A DNA stretch of 64,000 nucleotides from Toxorhynchites rutilus septentrionalis. Taxonomy: Eukaryota; Arthropoda; Insecta; Diptera; Culicidae. Location: assembly GCF_029784135.1 (NCBI RefSeq), contig NC_073746.1, forward strand, positions 92,932,075 through 92,996,074, written 5' to 3'. The first letter of the stretch is position 1. Every line of letters starts with the position of its first letter. This document shows positions 10,615 to 19,999 of the stretch, one piece after another. A program made the position numbers and the translations under genes. The notes below the pieces were generated by a model, which made no database searches, was not told the origin of the DNA, and was given only the letters and a program-made list of their open reading frames with translations.

Positions 10615-11284
10615 GTGTGTACATCAGTCTCCTCAGTCTCGGTCTTCGTCGACGTTGCCCACCGACCGACCACTCACTCACTCAACCGCTCCGAGAGTAC
10701 ATTATGGCTGTTTATAGTTTCGTTTAATACACCGCTTATAGTTGCCTAGTAATGACTTTGATGAACGAACGCTGACAGCGAAGATGGCACACAATCCTCT
10801 TTTCGGGGTAGATGCTGTGCTGATGCTTCGAGGGAGATTAATTCAAGTACATCGTTTGGCATGCGAGATGGTATAAGTTGTGCGCCAGAGGCCATCACCA
10901 AAGTATCACCTGACGACCGACGACGATAGTGTCGTTGTTGATGTTGTTGCTTCTGCTGCCGTTGATAGTGGTGTCATGAGATGCTCTCAATAATGAACAG
11001 CACAATAGTGATGCAATTTGTCAAATTGATGCCAAACGTCGGTGAGCAGGCCAATGACGTGTCGCAGGGTGTGAATTTAGACGGTTACTTGCCCCAAACG
11101 AAGTGTTCAAGCCGTTTGCTCATAACTATATTTATTATACATAGCATTGTCCAACATTATTTTCCATAGACTGAAAACATTAAAGTTGAACAAATACATG
11201 TTTTTATAGAATGCTTAAATATTCTTACTTCTGTCGCTTTTGAACATCAAATTGTTATATTTTGATATGATGTTCTGAGGAAAC

Positions 11285-11450
11285 TCCATGAATCCTGCTT
11301 TTTGACGTAGAACTACGTATTTCATTAAGGGTGCCAAATCAGAAAACAGGTCACATTTATATGAAATAAAGTTAACGTTGATAACTATTTTTGCCGCGAA
11401 CGGATTGATACGATTCACATACCAAACAAATCTGAAATTCCCCAAGATTT
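11285..11450 (-). repeat. dispersed repeat with GACGTAG-CTACGT palindrome, copy A
   Basis: It contains TTTTTGACGTAGAACTACGT near 11299, then GGTGCCAAATCAGAAAACAG and GAAATAAAGTTAACGTTGAT. The reverse complement of this ordered series is found at 45640-45790. No protein is supported here; a 76-codon frame across it is a by-product of the repeat. Confidence 0.6.
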
Positions 11451-11464
11451 GTTTTTTATGCTAT

Positions 11465-11790
11465 ACTAGCTGACCCGGCAAACTTCGTCCAGCCCAAAAT
11501 TTGTTTTTGACGTAGGACTACGTCTTTCATTTCTATACCGGGGTGTAAAACCAAAGTTTCGAGAACGAAAGCGTTACGCCGGAGACAGAGATTTTGAGCG
11601 TTAATAGCTCTTAAACAACTGAACGAAATGGTATGATAAACACTTCATTTGAAAGATAAAATGTCTACGCGTTATATACTTGTTACTTTTTCATCCAAAA
11701 ACTTGTTTCAATAGTCTTAAAATTGCTTTCAAAACAGGCTATTGAAATCAAAAATCGGTATATAAGCGAGCGCCGCTCGTAAATCCACTC
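11465..11790 (+). repeat. head of a dispersed element (CTAGCTGACCCGGC) upstream of the H3 pseudogene
   Basis: It opens with CTAGCTGACCCGGCAAACTT and a GACGTAGGACTACGTC palindrome at about 11500. The segment from 11615 (GGTATGATAA, then GATAAAATGTCTACG and TTGTTTCAATAG) is repeated in diverged form at 13635-13790, just upstream of the second H3 pseudogene. Both H3 copies therefore sit in related repeat surroundings. A TATATAA box is at about 11758. The interval 11800-12710 holds a CA tract (11960-11990) and a two-fold repeat around ACCAAATACATTT (12110 and 12307), but no recognised gene. Confidence 0.6.
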
Positions 11791-12711
11791 AGTTATGATT
11801 GAACAGCGATTGGAGCATGTTGTCGCTGTTGTTGTGAAGCTAATTTCGTTTATCATGAAAGCGCTGATGAACGGTGTCACCAAGAGCCTGTTTGTGCACC
11901 TAAGGCCAAAAGGGAATCCATCAGGAGGAGAGTGATGCCACGGTTCCGCTTGAAACGTCGGAGCAGCTACCACACACACACACATACACGCGCGGAATTC
12001 TCGTTGCTATCATCGTTGCTGAAACATAATCTGCCAGTTCCCCTGGGAATTGAAAAATACATTCATGCGAAATAGTTTATTTTAATGTTTTCTATCCATA
12101 TAACACTGCAACCAAATACATTTGGTTTTGTTATTTTTCAATCAATCGCAATTAACAGGAAAGCTTCTGAATATTTTTTTCCCCATCAGTGGAAATTTTC
12201 GTATCCAATATTGGATGCATAACATGAAAAACGGAAAATGTTTCACATCGCGAAAATCAAGTCATTTTCGAGCGATTATTTGCTTTCTACTCATATAATG
12301 CTGCGACCAAATACATTTCGTTTTTGATTTTTTCAATCAAGTGCGATCAACGTAAGACCACGTCTTTCGGCAATTTATTAGAGGTGCAATGAATCTTTAG
12401 GAATTCCCGCTCTACGCGCACTGACAAACAATGTTTACTCAACAATTTCTCAAACTAGAAATGGGTGTTGTGAGAAAGGATTAGCGAACGCGAAAACGAC
12501 AAACGGGAGAAAGATACGTTTGGAGGTTGAAGGAAATTGGCAGAAAACTTCTTCATTCTATCATTCAAATAATGTGATTAATACCACATCGTTTTGCCAG
12601 AAAGAGATTATTAATGCTCAAAGGAGGAATCGAGTCCTCCGAGGAAATTACCCAGCGCAAATTAGAGTCGACTATCGATTACGGCATTCGTACACAAATA
12701 ATTTTATAATG

Positions 12712-12965
12712 CAGTTTCACCAAAGTGATTTCTTCGATATGGGGATATATTCACTTCATCATGTCATGTATTTCATATTCTTCATTAAGAAATCCATATC
12801 CATGGCACCTATCGGTATCGAATTATCATCGACACTACGATTTTTGCTAAATGCTCCTTTCAGTTCGGCCTTTATAGAACTTTTCTAAACTCTAATCCAT
12901 CAAATTTGGAGTCCTGAAAAGGGCCGTTGATTATATGCTAAGCTAATATAGCACGCTCTCCTCGG
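12712..12965. repeat. left arm of inverted duplication around H3 pseudogene 1
   Basis: About 250 bp here is the reverse complement of 13283-13525. Matching blocks include CTTCGATATGGGGATATATTC, ATCGACACTACGATTTTTGC and GGGCCGTTGATTATATGC. The arm carries an inverted copy of the histone 3' flank, including the 15-base stem-loop core at 12911-12925. Confidence 0.85.
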
Positions 12966-12968
12966 ATA

Positions 12969-13300
12969 CTTTCGGTGGTAAGGCACCACGAAAGCAGCTC
13001 GGATAAGCGCATCAGCCGCAGGAAGCGTGAAGAAGCCACATCGCTATCGACCGGGAACTTCGCATGAAATTCGTCGCTATCAGAAGTCGACCGAATTGCT
13101 GATCCGCAAGCTACCTTTGCAGCATTTGGTTCGTGGAATTGCTCAGGACTTCAAAACCGACTTGCGCTTCCAAAGTTCCGCGGCTATGACGCTGCAGGAG
13201 GCTTATTCGAAGATACAAATTTGTGTGCTATCCATGCAAAACGCGTCACATCATGCCCAAGGACATCCAGCTGGCCCATCGTATCCGAGGAGAGCGTGCT
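12969..13300 (+). pseudogene. histone H3 pseudogene, copy 1
   Basis: Histone H3 wraps DNA as part of the nucleosome core. This copy translates in pieces as [36 protein letters not shown] and [14 protein letters not shown]. After a frameshift it reads [16 protein letters not shown], then [16 protein letters not shown] in another frame. The part after KQL is shortened by loss of codons for the ATKAARKSAPA region, and about 24 bases are missing between LQEA and LFEDTN. The N-terminal start is absent. Both deletions are shared with the copy at 14375-14745, so the two descend from one already broken gene. The frame cannot encode H3. It is followed by a histone-type stem-loop and flanked by an inverted duplication of its own 3' side. 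Confidence 0.93.
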
Positions 13301-13530
13301 ATATTAGCTTAGCATATAATCAACGGCCCTTTTCAGGTCTCCAAATTTGATGGATTAGAGTACAGAAAAGTTTTTTAAAGGCCGAACTGAAAGGAGCATT
13401 TAGCAAAAATCGTAGTGTCGATGATAATTCGATACCGATATGTGCCATGGATATGAAATATATGACATGATGTAGTGAATATATCCCCATATCGAAGAAA
13501 TCACTTTGATGAAACTGTTTACCGTTTGTC
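13283..13530. repeat. right arm of inverted duplication around H3 pseudogene 1
   Basis: Reverse complement of 12712-12965. It starts in the last codons of the H3 remnant (CGAGGAGAGCGTGC) and runs through the stem-loop, GATGGATTAGAG, GGAGCATTTAGCAAAAATCG and GAATATATCCCCATATCG. The two arms enclose about 320 bp of H3 coding sequence. Confidence 0.85.
13325..13340 (+). terminator. histone mRNA 3' stem-loop, diverged
   Basis: GGCCCTTTTCAGGTCT lies 25 bases past the H3 coding remnant. It matches the metazoan histone 3' stem-loop plan (six-base stem, TTTC loop), with the right stem altered at one position. It shows that a genomic histone gene with its 3' end was copied, not only coding sequence. 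Confidence 0.8.
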
Positions 13531-13990
13531 GTTTTTAATTGTTGGGAAAGGGCATTATTTCTGCTGACTAAATTCCAAGAAAAAATCCATTCTTCTTTAA
13601 GCGTGATTCATTCTGCTTCGGATCAACGGAACAGTATGATAATTATTTCATACAAAAGATAAAATGTCCAAGAGTTATATGATTGCTATTTATTGAGTCG
13701 AAAAATTGTTTCAATAGCTTAATGATAGCTTCGAAAACAGGTTATTGAAATCATTCGTATCCGTATGTAGCGCGCCCACTTGGAAACCCATTAATCTTAT
13801 TGGAATGTGAGATGGGGAAGCGCATACTTACGTCTATGCATTATGCTGTACACTACAGACTTTTTTTCTCCCTACTGATTAAGAAGCCGACCGAACTATC
13901 GGTCGACAAGTCAGTCTGCAGTCGGCGGGGGACTTTAATTTCGTTTTTGCAGGCCGAACCGAAAAAAATTCAGTCGAGTTAACTCCTTTT

Positions 13991-14219
13991 TACAGTAATG
14001 CTTTTGAATCCGGACACTTTGCATTACATTCAATATCATACCACAGCCATAACATTTTTTTCATGTTGAATTTATGCGATTAATAGTTGCTAATATAGTT
14101 ACTGATAGTTTCTTGATAGTTACTAATCAATCGCATTAATTCAACATGCATAAAATGTTGTGGCTGCGGTATGGTATTAAATGTAACGCAAAGTGTCCGG
14201 ATTCAAATACATTACTGTA
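13991..14219. mobile_element. 229-bp palindromic MITE (TACAGTAATG ends)
   Basis: The left end TACAGTAATGCTTTTGAATC and right end GATTCAAATACATTACTGTA are reverse complements over about 80 bp per arm, including CCGGACACTTTGC and CACAGCCATAACAT. The ends are compatible with a TA target of a Tc1/mariner or pogo-type mobiliser. It has no coding capacity. It lies between the two H3 pseudogenes, upstream of copy 2. Confidence 0.9.
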
Positions 14220-14305
14220 TACTTACTTCGATGTTATTCGTTTCTCTCTCAGGGTAAGCAACGAATATAATAAGGGTGGGGTTTAGATTCTATACTTTTA
14301 TGGTT

Positions 14306-14312
14306 TATAAAA
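14306..14312 (+). promoter_or_regulatory. TATA box of the ancestral H3 gene
   Basis: TATAAAA lies about 65 bases before the first recognisable H3 codons of copy 2, a spacing compatible with a short histone leader. The intervening 5' region is retained here but not recognisable in copy 1. Confidence 0.5.
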
Positions 14313-14374
14313 TGACGCTTCCTTTGCTTTCGTTCATTTCTTACTCTACTCTCGCACCGTGACGACTCGTTTGT

Positions 14375-14745
14375 TTGGGACCAAGCAGATAGCTAGTTAG
14401 TCTTTCAGTGGTAAGGCACACGAAAGCAGCTCGGTTAAGCGCACCAGCCGCAGGATAGGTGAAGAAGCCACATCGCTATCGACCGGTAACTTTGTGTGAA
14501 ATTCATCGCTATCGGAAGTCGACCGAATTGCTAATCCGCAAGCTACCTTTGCAACTTTTGGATCGTGGAATTGCTCAGGACTTCAAAACCGACTTGCGCT
14601 TCCAAAGTTCCGCTGTTATGACGCTGCAGGAGGCTTATTCGAAGATACAAATTTGTGTGCTATCCACGCAAAACGTGAAACGTGATGTGACGACATCATG
14701 CCCAAGGACATTCAGCTGGCCCATCGAATCCAAGGAGAGGGTGCT
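14375..14745 (+). pseudogene. histone H3 pseudogene, copy 2
   Basis: The H3 N-terminus is present as an RTKQTA-like stretch (ACCAAGCAGATAGCT near 14380) followed by GKA and RKQL. The body then reads [57 protein letters not shown] and DIQLAHRI. It carries the same two internal deletions as copy 1 (after RKQL and after LQEA). It adds its own frameshifts and an extra inserted stretch after HAKR. Because H3 genes lack introns, absence of introns says nothing about retroposition. Retention of a TATA box and 3' stem-loop favours DNA-level copying. It is non-functional. Confidence 0.93.
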
Positions 14746-14769
14746 ATATTAGCTTAGCATATAATCAAC

Positions 14770-14785
14770 GGCCCTTTTCAGGGCT
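14770..14785 (+). terminator. histone mRNA 3' stem-loop
   Basis: GGCCCTTTTCAGGGCT forms a six-base stem (one G-T pair) closed by a TTTC loop, the conserved processing element of replication-dependent histone mRNAs. It lies 25 bases after the H3 remnant, as in copy 1, and is better preserved here. Confidence 0.9.
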
Positions 14786-14814
14786 CCAATTTGATGGATT
14801 AGGAGTGTCTATTC

Positions 14815-15100
14815 ACCACAGAAACGTTCCGTGTCTCCTAAAATCTTCACATGCCAAATTTGGTTTCTTTTGCGTGATTAGTTCTCGAGAAATGTAAAAA
14901 TTTGTGTTTCTTTTGTATGCACTCCCTCCAAACACTCCCCCCCCGCCCCCTTAGAGAGAGAGAAGGAGTATTTAACCACCGTAGAATCATTTATTGCACC
15001 CTAAAACCTCCACATGCAAAATTTCGTTTCATTTACATGATTAGTTCTCGAGAAATATAGAAATTTGTGTTTCATTTGTCGCCATTCCATGAAGGTGAAG
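14815..15100 (-). repeat. two units of the ACAAATTTCTGCAT tandem repeat
   Basis: Two successive units of about 150-180 bp contain TCTCGAGAAATGTAAAAATT and TCTCGAGAAATATAGAAATT, with CACATGCCAAATTTGG or CACATGCAAAATTTCG. In reverse complement these match the unit of the seven-copy array at 42215-43180. They directly follow the second H3 pseudogene. Confidence 0.75.
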
Positions 15101-15220
15101 GTCGAACGAAGCCATTGTGGTAGTATAAGTAAAAGCACGCGTTTTCATGGGGTAGTAGTGTTTGTGAAAGAGAAGCAAATTACACAGTTTGTTTTGATTC
15201 TTGTACGTAAATAGATCAAT

Positions 15221-15540
15221 TCACTTATCAGACTGTGTCTTAGAATACATTTGAAAAAAATAACAATTCAATACTGAAGTAAAATGTATGAACGATGTGT
15301 TCCGATGAATAATTGCAAATATAAATATATATAGAATGTGTATTTGCATATGAAGTAAAATTCTAGTCATACGCGTGCGTAACATGAGCGAATTTATAAC
15401 ACATGCGAATTGGGGCTTTTGTGGTATTAACAAGTTCTTCCGCACAGTAACTCGATGTTGATAATTCCTTAATATTTTCCTTCGTTGATCGTTTTTTTTT
15501 TCAAGTTGGAGAGCTTTAACCCTTCTCTTCGTTGGCCGAG
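15221..15540 (-). other. basic ORF of unknown origin
   Basis: A minus-strand frame includes MPRPTKRRVKALQLEKKNDQ and RRKILRNYQHR, a lysine/arginine-rich, helix-prone N-terminus, followed by about 50 less biased residues. No family was recognised. It may be a scrap of a transposon-encoded protein or chance in AT-rich DNA. The interval 15540-16380 otherwise shows nothing recognisable. Confidence 0.2.
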
Positions 15541-16387
15541 GCATTCTGTTTGAATGTAATACTTTTCCGTTTACTATTTTCGATAGCAGAGGCAGTCGTG
15601 GCCGAGCTGTGCGGTACAATTTTGGTAACCAATGTAAAAGTTGCTAAAACTTACATTATAGACCCATTAAACGTGAAAATAATAATTGTATTGATATCAA
15701 CACAATTTTATTTCATTGATTTTCATGACATGAAACGCTATGACTCAGGAATAACATTTCATCGAGTGGTTTTTATAGCTGTTTGGATGATGTTGTCTGG
15801 CATCAGTGCCGAAAAAATAACGATGCTTTCACCAATACAAACAAAACCATTGCCGAAAATTGAAAAATGAAAATTTAACTTTCAGAGCACTAGCTCGAAT
15901 TTTCCGACGTTTTTCATTATACATTGCGACGACAGATGAAAATATAATATCTTGTGAGTAATCGATTAGAGTATGGTTGATATTACTTGATGGGAAGTGT
16001 GCGAAAACGATCATTTTCTACACACTGTTTCGCAAAATTATTGAATATCGGGCGAGGGGTGAGGGAGGGAGATGAAAGAAGCGAGCGCCATTGTGGCAGC
16101 CATTTGTGGCTTCCTTCCAACTTCACCTTGAGGTTCTAAATTACACAATTGTGTGAGGAATCATCAAACTAGACTATCATCGGCTTCCCATGAAAATAAT
16201 TGTTCAAGAATTTTGTGTGTCATTTGGTTTCGCATGACAGTAGCAAAACTATCTCCACCACAGCTCAACTTAGCTAATCGAGACCGAAAATATTCATACA
16301 AAGGGCTTCTGTTGAGAAGAACGAGCGAAGATAAGTGTGTGAGTAAAATAATATCCGAAGTTATTAACAAGCGACTTGAACAAAATA

Positions 16388-16442
16388 ACAGCGTAGTACT
16401 ACGTCAACAGAGTGGTCGTGTCTTGGACATAACCTCCTATAT
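16388..16442 (+). repeat. dispersed repeat with GTAGTACTACGTC palindrome
   Basis: GCGTAGTACTACGTC is followed by GGTCGTGTCTTGGACATAAC, the same arrangement as at 1-80 and 56940-56990. The stretch 16445-17500 is AT-rich with no feature I can name. Confidence 0.55.
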
Positions 16443-17519
16443 TTTTTCCTGAGCCCTACGTAGCTCATTCCATTCAAAGTTAGCATTATTCTCCTTTACC
16501 TTTTTACGCGTTTAAAGACGTTCTTTAGATCAACAATCATGGTATATACTCTAGTTCCGTGTCGCCAGATGTTTTAGTAATTTTCCCGACATTTTTTACC
16601 TACATCATATTTCGAGTGAATTTTATAGTAATTAAGATTCAAAATTCTTTCATTTAGTCTTCTTTTTAACTAACCCAGTATTGTAGAAAAGGAAAAGATA
16701 GTTTATAATCAAGAATCATATGAAATCTTATTATGTTGTGTTGAAAATGTTTAAAAATTATCCATTTATCATGATTTCATGATTTTTTTTCTGCTTAAAT
16801 CGAACCTAAAACTTTAAGGAACAGTGTTAAATTTACATTAAAAGTACAACCCTTAAATTATATTATCCTGAATGTTCAATTTCTTCAATTTATCTGATTT
16901 CATCTGATAATTATTTAAAATTAATCTAAACCCACATACATTTATAATAATTTCTAGCACGAAACTAGTACGAAAATAGTATTGTGACAATAAATGATCA
17001 GTAGAATAAACTAAACGTGAGTAGGTGACATGCATTTTTTTCCCAAAAACATTTTTCAATGTATTCACATTAATGTACAGAATAGCAGTTATTTTGCTTA
17101 CGCGTACCATGGATTGTAAATTGGCCTAAAATTGATTGATAAAATTTGAATTTTCGACAGATCAAATTGATAACTCTTTTTTTCTGTAGATATACGATAT
17201 CCGTTTGCTAACGTAGCAATAACTTGTAATTTTTTTGTTAATCAGATTTTTAACACGGTACATCAATTATTCAGCAAGGTATGTCAGTTTTGTTTTTTGA
17301 TATATGTACAAGGTGTTGGGTGACTAGCCCGGAATATTTCAGGAAGTGACAGAGCAGTGATTTTCAACCGGTGGGGAATTTGGTCATTAAAAGGGGGGAA
17401 ATATGCAAAAGAATATTGCACATTTACTTCGCTTTGAAGATGACAATGGGCACGGTATGTTATGACAAAAATTGTTTCCAAAAAATACATATACCATAAC
17501 GAAAAGTTCTTCAATGTAT

Positions 17520-18287
17520 AGGTTATCTTCACTGACCTAAACAAGTTTAATTGGATGGTCCTGATGGTTTCAAGGGGCACTGGCGTGATTCACGGAAGAA
17601 GGAACAGTATTTTTCAACCAAGAGTTTTGGTGAAGGCTCTTGCATGGTTTGGGCGGTATCTGTGCCACCAGAAAACTCAAGATAGCTTTCACATCGTTCA
17701 AGGATTACATACATGTTCTGGAAACCTCTCTCTCACTGTTTTTGCGTGGATATCGTCACAAAAAAATCATATTTCGGTAAACAATGCTACTATTTATACT
17801 AGCAAGGAAACTAAGCAATGGATTAAACACCAAAAACTTATTTTTTTGGACTGACCGGCACGCTCTCCAGACTTGAATCCGGTTGAAAATCTTTGGGGGA
17901 TCCTTGTACGCAGAATCTACACAGAGGGAAAACGGTACACGACGATTGAAGAGCTCAAGGTCGCAATTTCGGAAACGCGGGAAAATATCGAGAAATCCTT
18001 TCGGCAGAATTTGGTAAATAGTATTCTAACACGAGTTTTCCAAGTTATTAGCCGAAATGGCAAGGTTGCCAATTATTGACATGTAAATCAGCCGATCGTT
18101 TTGAATTTTTCAATGACAATACTTATGAATTTTAAAATGGTCTTATAGAAACTGGACAGCTAAATTGACGTTAAATGTATTTTATTCTAAGTATTCTACA
18201 ATGTATGAATGTATCTTGTTGAAATTCTAAGTGTTTGTGTTGCAAAAAATAGAATCAGGGTGGTCTTATAGAAGTTGGACGGAGTGT
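17520..18287 (+). pseudogene. Tc1-like transposase relic with right terminus
   Basis: Split frames give FTDLNKFN then LDGPDGFKGHW, FGEGSCMVWAVS, NNATIYTSKETKQWI and PARSPDLNPVENLWG, followed by a helical C-terminus to about 18077. These are the DDE blocks of a Tc1 enzyme. The first Asp (FTD) and the final Glu (PVENLW) remain, but the second Asp is Asn (NNAT) and at least two frameshifts and a stop are present. The right terminus is visible as GTGGTCTTATAGAAGTTGGA (18260-18279) with an inner direct repeat ATGGTCTTATAGAAACTGGA near 18136. The left end was not found. Confidence 0.88.
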
Positions 18288-18299
18288 ACGTAATATGTT

Positions 18300-18700
18300 T
18301 TAGGTTGGGGAAAAAGCAATCCATTATTACCTCGGTGACTGGCTGTATTGATCGATATCTCGCGATATCTCGCGATAGCAATGGAAATCAACAAAGAGAA
18401 ACTTCGGTACATTTTACACTTTTTATTTTGGACCGCTTGAAGCCAGCGATTGACCAGAAGACATGTTGTGTTTCATCAAGATCGCAGAGCCACACAACTC
18501 CGAGAACATGATTGGGATATTATTATGCATCCACAAGCGGATACAACCTTTTTCTCGCATTGCAAAACTTCCAGAGTGATAAGAAATTGGGATCCAGAGA
18601 AGATTGTTAAAATCTATTGCTTGAACCAAGTATCAGTTTATACTTTTACTAAACGAAGCTTGGTGTCTAGTGGACCTGTTCACGAATCAATATGGTGTTC
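18300..18700 (+). pseudogene. mariner element, internally deleted
   Basis: The block begins with a mariner-type end TAGGTTGGGGAAAAAGCAAT and the transposase start MEINKEKLRYILHFLF. It then jumps directly to RRHVVFHQD (second catalytic Asp), DWDIIMH and, in another frame, LQNF and KLGSREDC, typical of DD34D mariners. The central coding region containing the first catalytic Asp is gone. No matching right terminus was recognised. After about 18655 the sequence resembles 51100-51175, so another repeat follows. Confidence 0.85.
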
Positions 18701-18879
18701 CTATGAGTAATAGGTAACGGTACTCAGTATCAAACAAAGTAGTCACTCACATGAGCCAACGCACAGTGCGTTGAATGCATAGGAATGTAGGACAAAAATC
18801 ATAACAGCAGAATTTAGCCATTGTAACACTTTGGTGTGATGGGAAAAATTCATAATTCATAAGTTTCAGTTTCAAAAAT

Positions 18880-19170
18880 TCATAAGTATCAGAACTATTG
18901 TTTGCATAAATGTTTCATGTTATTTGAATAATCGCATAAGTGTCTCAAGCGATGAAATCTTCGTTTGTTTGTAAAGTAAAAAGTTCTGATCATTTCGAAT
19001 ACGCAGAAATCATTATTTGAGTAACTACTGGTTTAAATTATGTTGAAGTAGTTGTTTTTAAAAATCAGAATAATTGTTTTCATAAGTGTATTATATCATC
19101 TGAATAATCTAATGTTAAAAAATCTTTGTTTGTTAAAAGTGAGAAGTGTTGATCGTTTCTGATACACATT
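18880..19170 (+). repeat. diverged tandem duplication, about 170 bp apart
   Basis: Two imperfect copies share CAGAACTATTGTTTGCATAA / CAGAATAATTGTTTTCATAA and a shared TTTGTTTGT block leading to TGATC. The stretch from 19200 to about 20000 is AT-rich and shows nothing else. Confidence 0.5.
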
Positions 19171-19999
19171 GCTGCCATTAATTACATGTTTTTAGCATGA
19201 ATGACAATTATGTAATTATGTATTGATTATGATTATGATTTACTCTTGGAGACTGTTTCGAAGGATTTGACACGACGAATTATAGAATATATATTTTTAT
19301 ATGAAAACATTACATTAAAATACATTGTTGTGTTAATTCATACATAAAGTTCACAAAAAAAAATTTAAAAAAAATATTTTTCATAACCTTGCATTTATTT
19401 CTGCTTTTCCAAAAAAAAAAATCCGACCAGTACGATACCTATGCCCAAATTTAACATGACCGCAAAGGGTTAGAACATTTGGCATCAACATTTCTAGATC
19501 TCGACGTTTCATGCAATTTTAAGATATTTGACATCAAAAAAAAATTCGAAAACTCGGATAAACTATACACCACATAACACTAAAACACTAATCACATTTA
19601 AATCAGCAGTCCTGGACGAATTTTTTATTGAACGAAATGACGTTCACAGTTTGTTGAGACAGAATACGGTATTATTTTTATGTGTTCCAAGCGCTAATAA
19701 AATTGGTATGAATAAAGCAGTCATATATTCACTAATGCACCATTAAAAAATTGAATGATAAATTCATTGATTTAATCTTATCCTATTGAACCGCCGAACA
19801 AAGCGCATCCTGTCTAATACACATTCTAATCGACTCGTTTGGTTGAATTAATACGTCAAACTTTCACTTTTCCGTTCGCAATCGATACATTTTAATTCCG
19901 TTATCTTTGTCTTTGCGAGTCTTGCTAAACAGCACGGCAAACGGTGAATTCCGCTCAATTGCGATTGCTTTGCGAAAATGCATATTGAGTGGAGACAGT

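Larger units (their letters stand above)
9634..11200. other. GC-richer unique DNA, possible promoter and 5' exon region
   Basis: Past the outer hAT the composition changes to GC-richer, non-repetitive sequence with no match to other parts of the window. It holds a consensus splice donor (CGG|GTAAGT at 10389/10390) and a short candidate coding start at 10563. No transposon motif was seen. This looks more like host regulatory or untranslated sequence than the surrounding repeats, but no gene can be named. Confidence 0.4.

Noticed and set aside
15592..15606. 15 bases identical in type to a tRNA-Ser 5' end (GCAGTCGTGGCCGAG)
   Set aside because: No D-arm completion, anticodon arm or B box follows; too short to call a tRNA or SINE.
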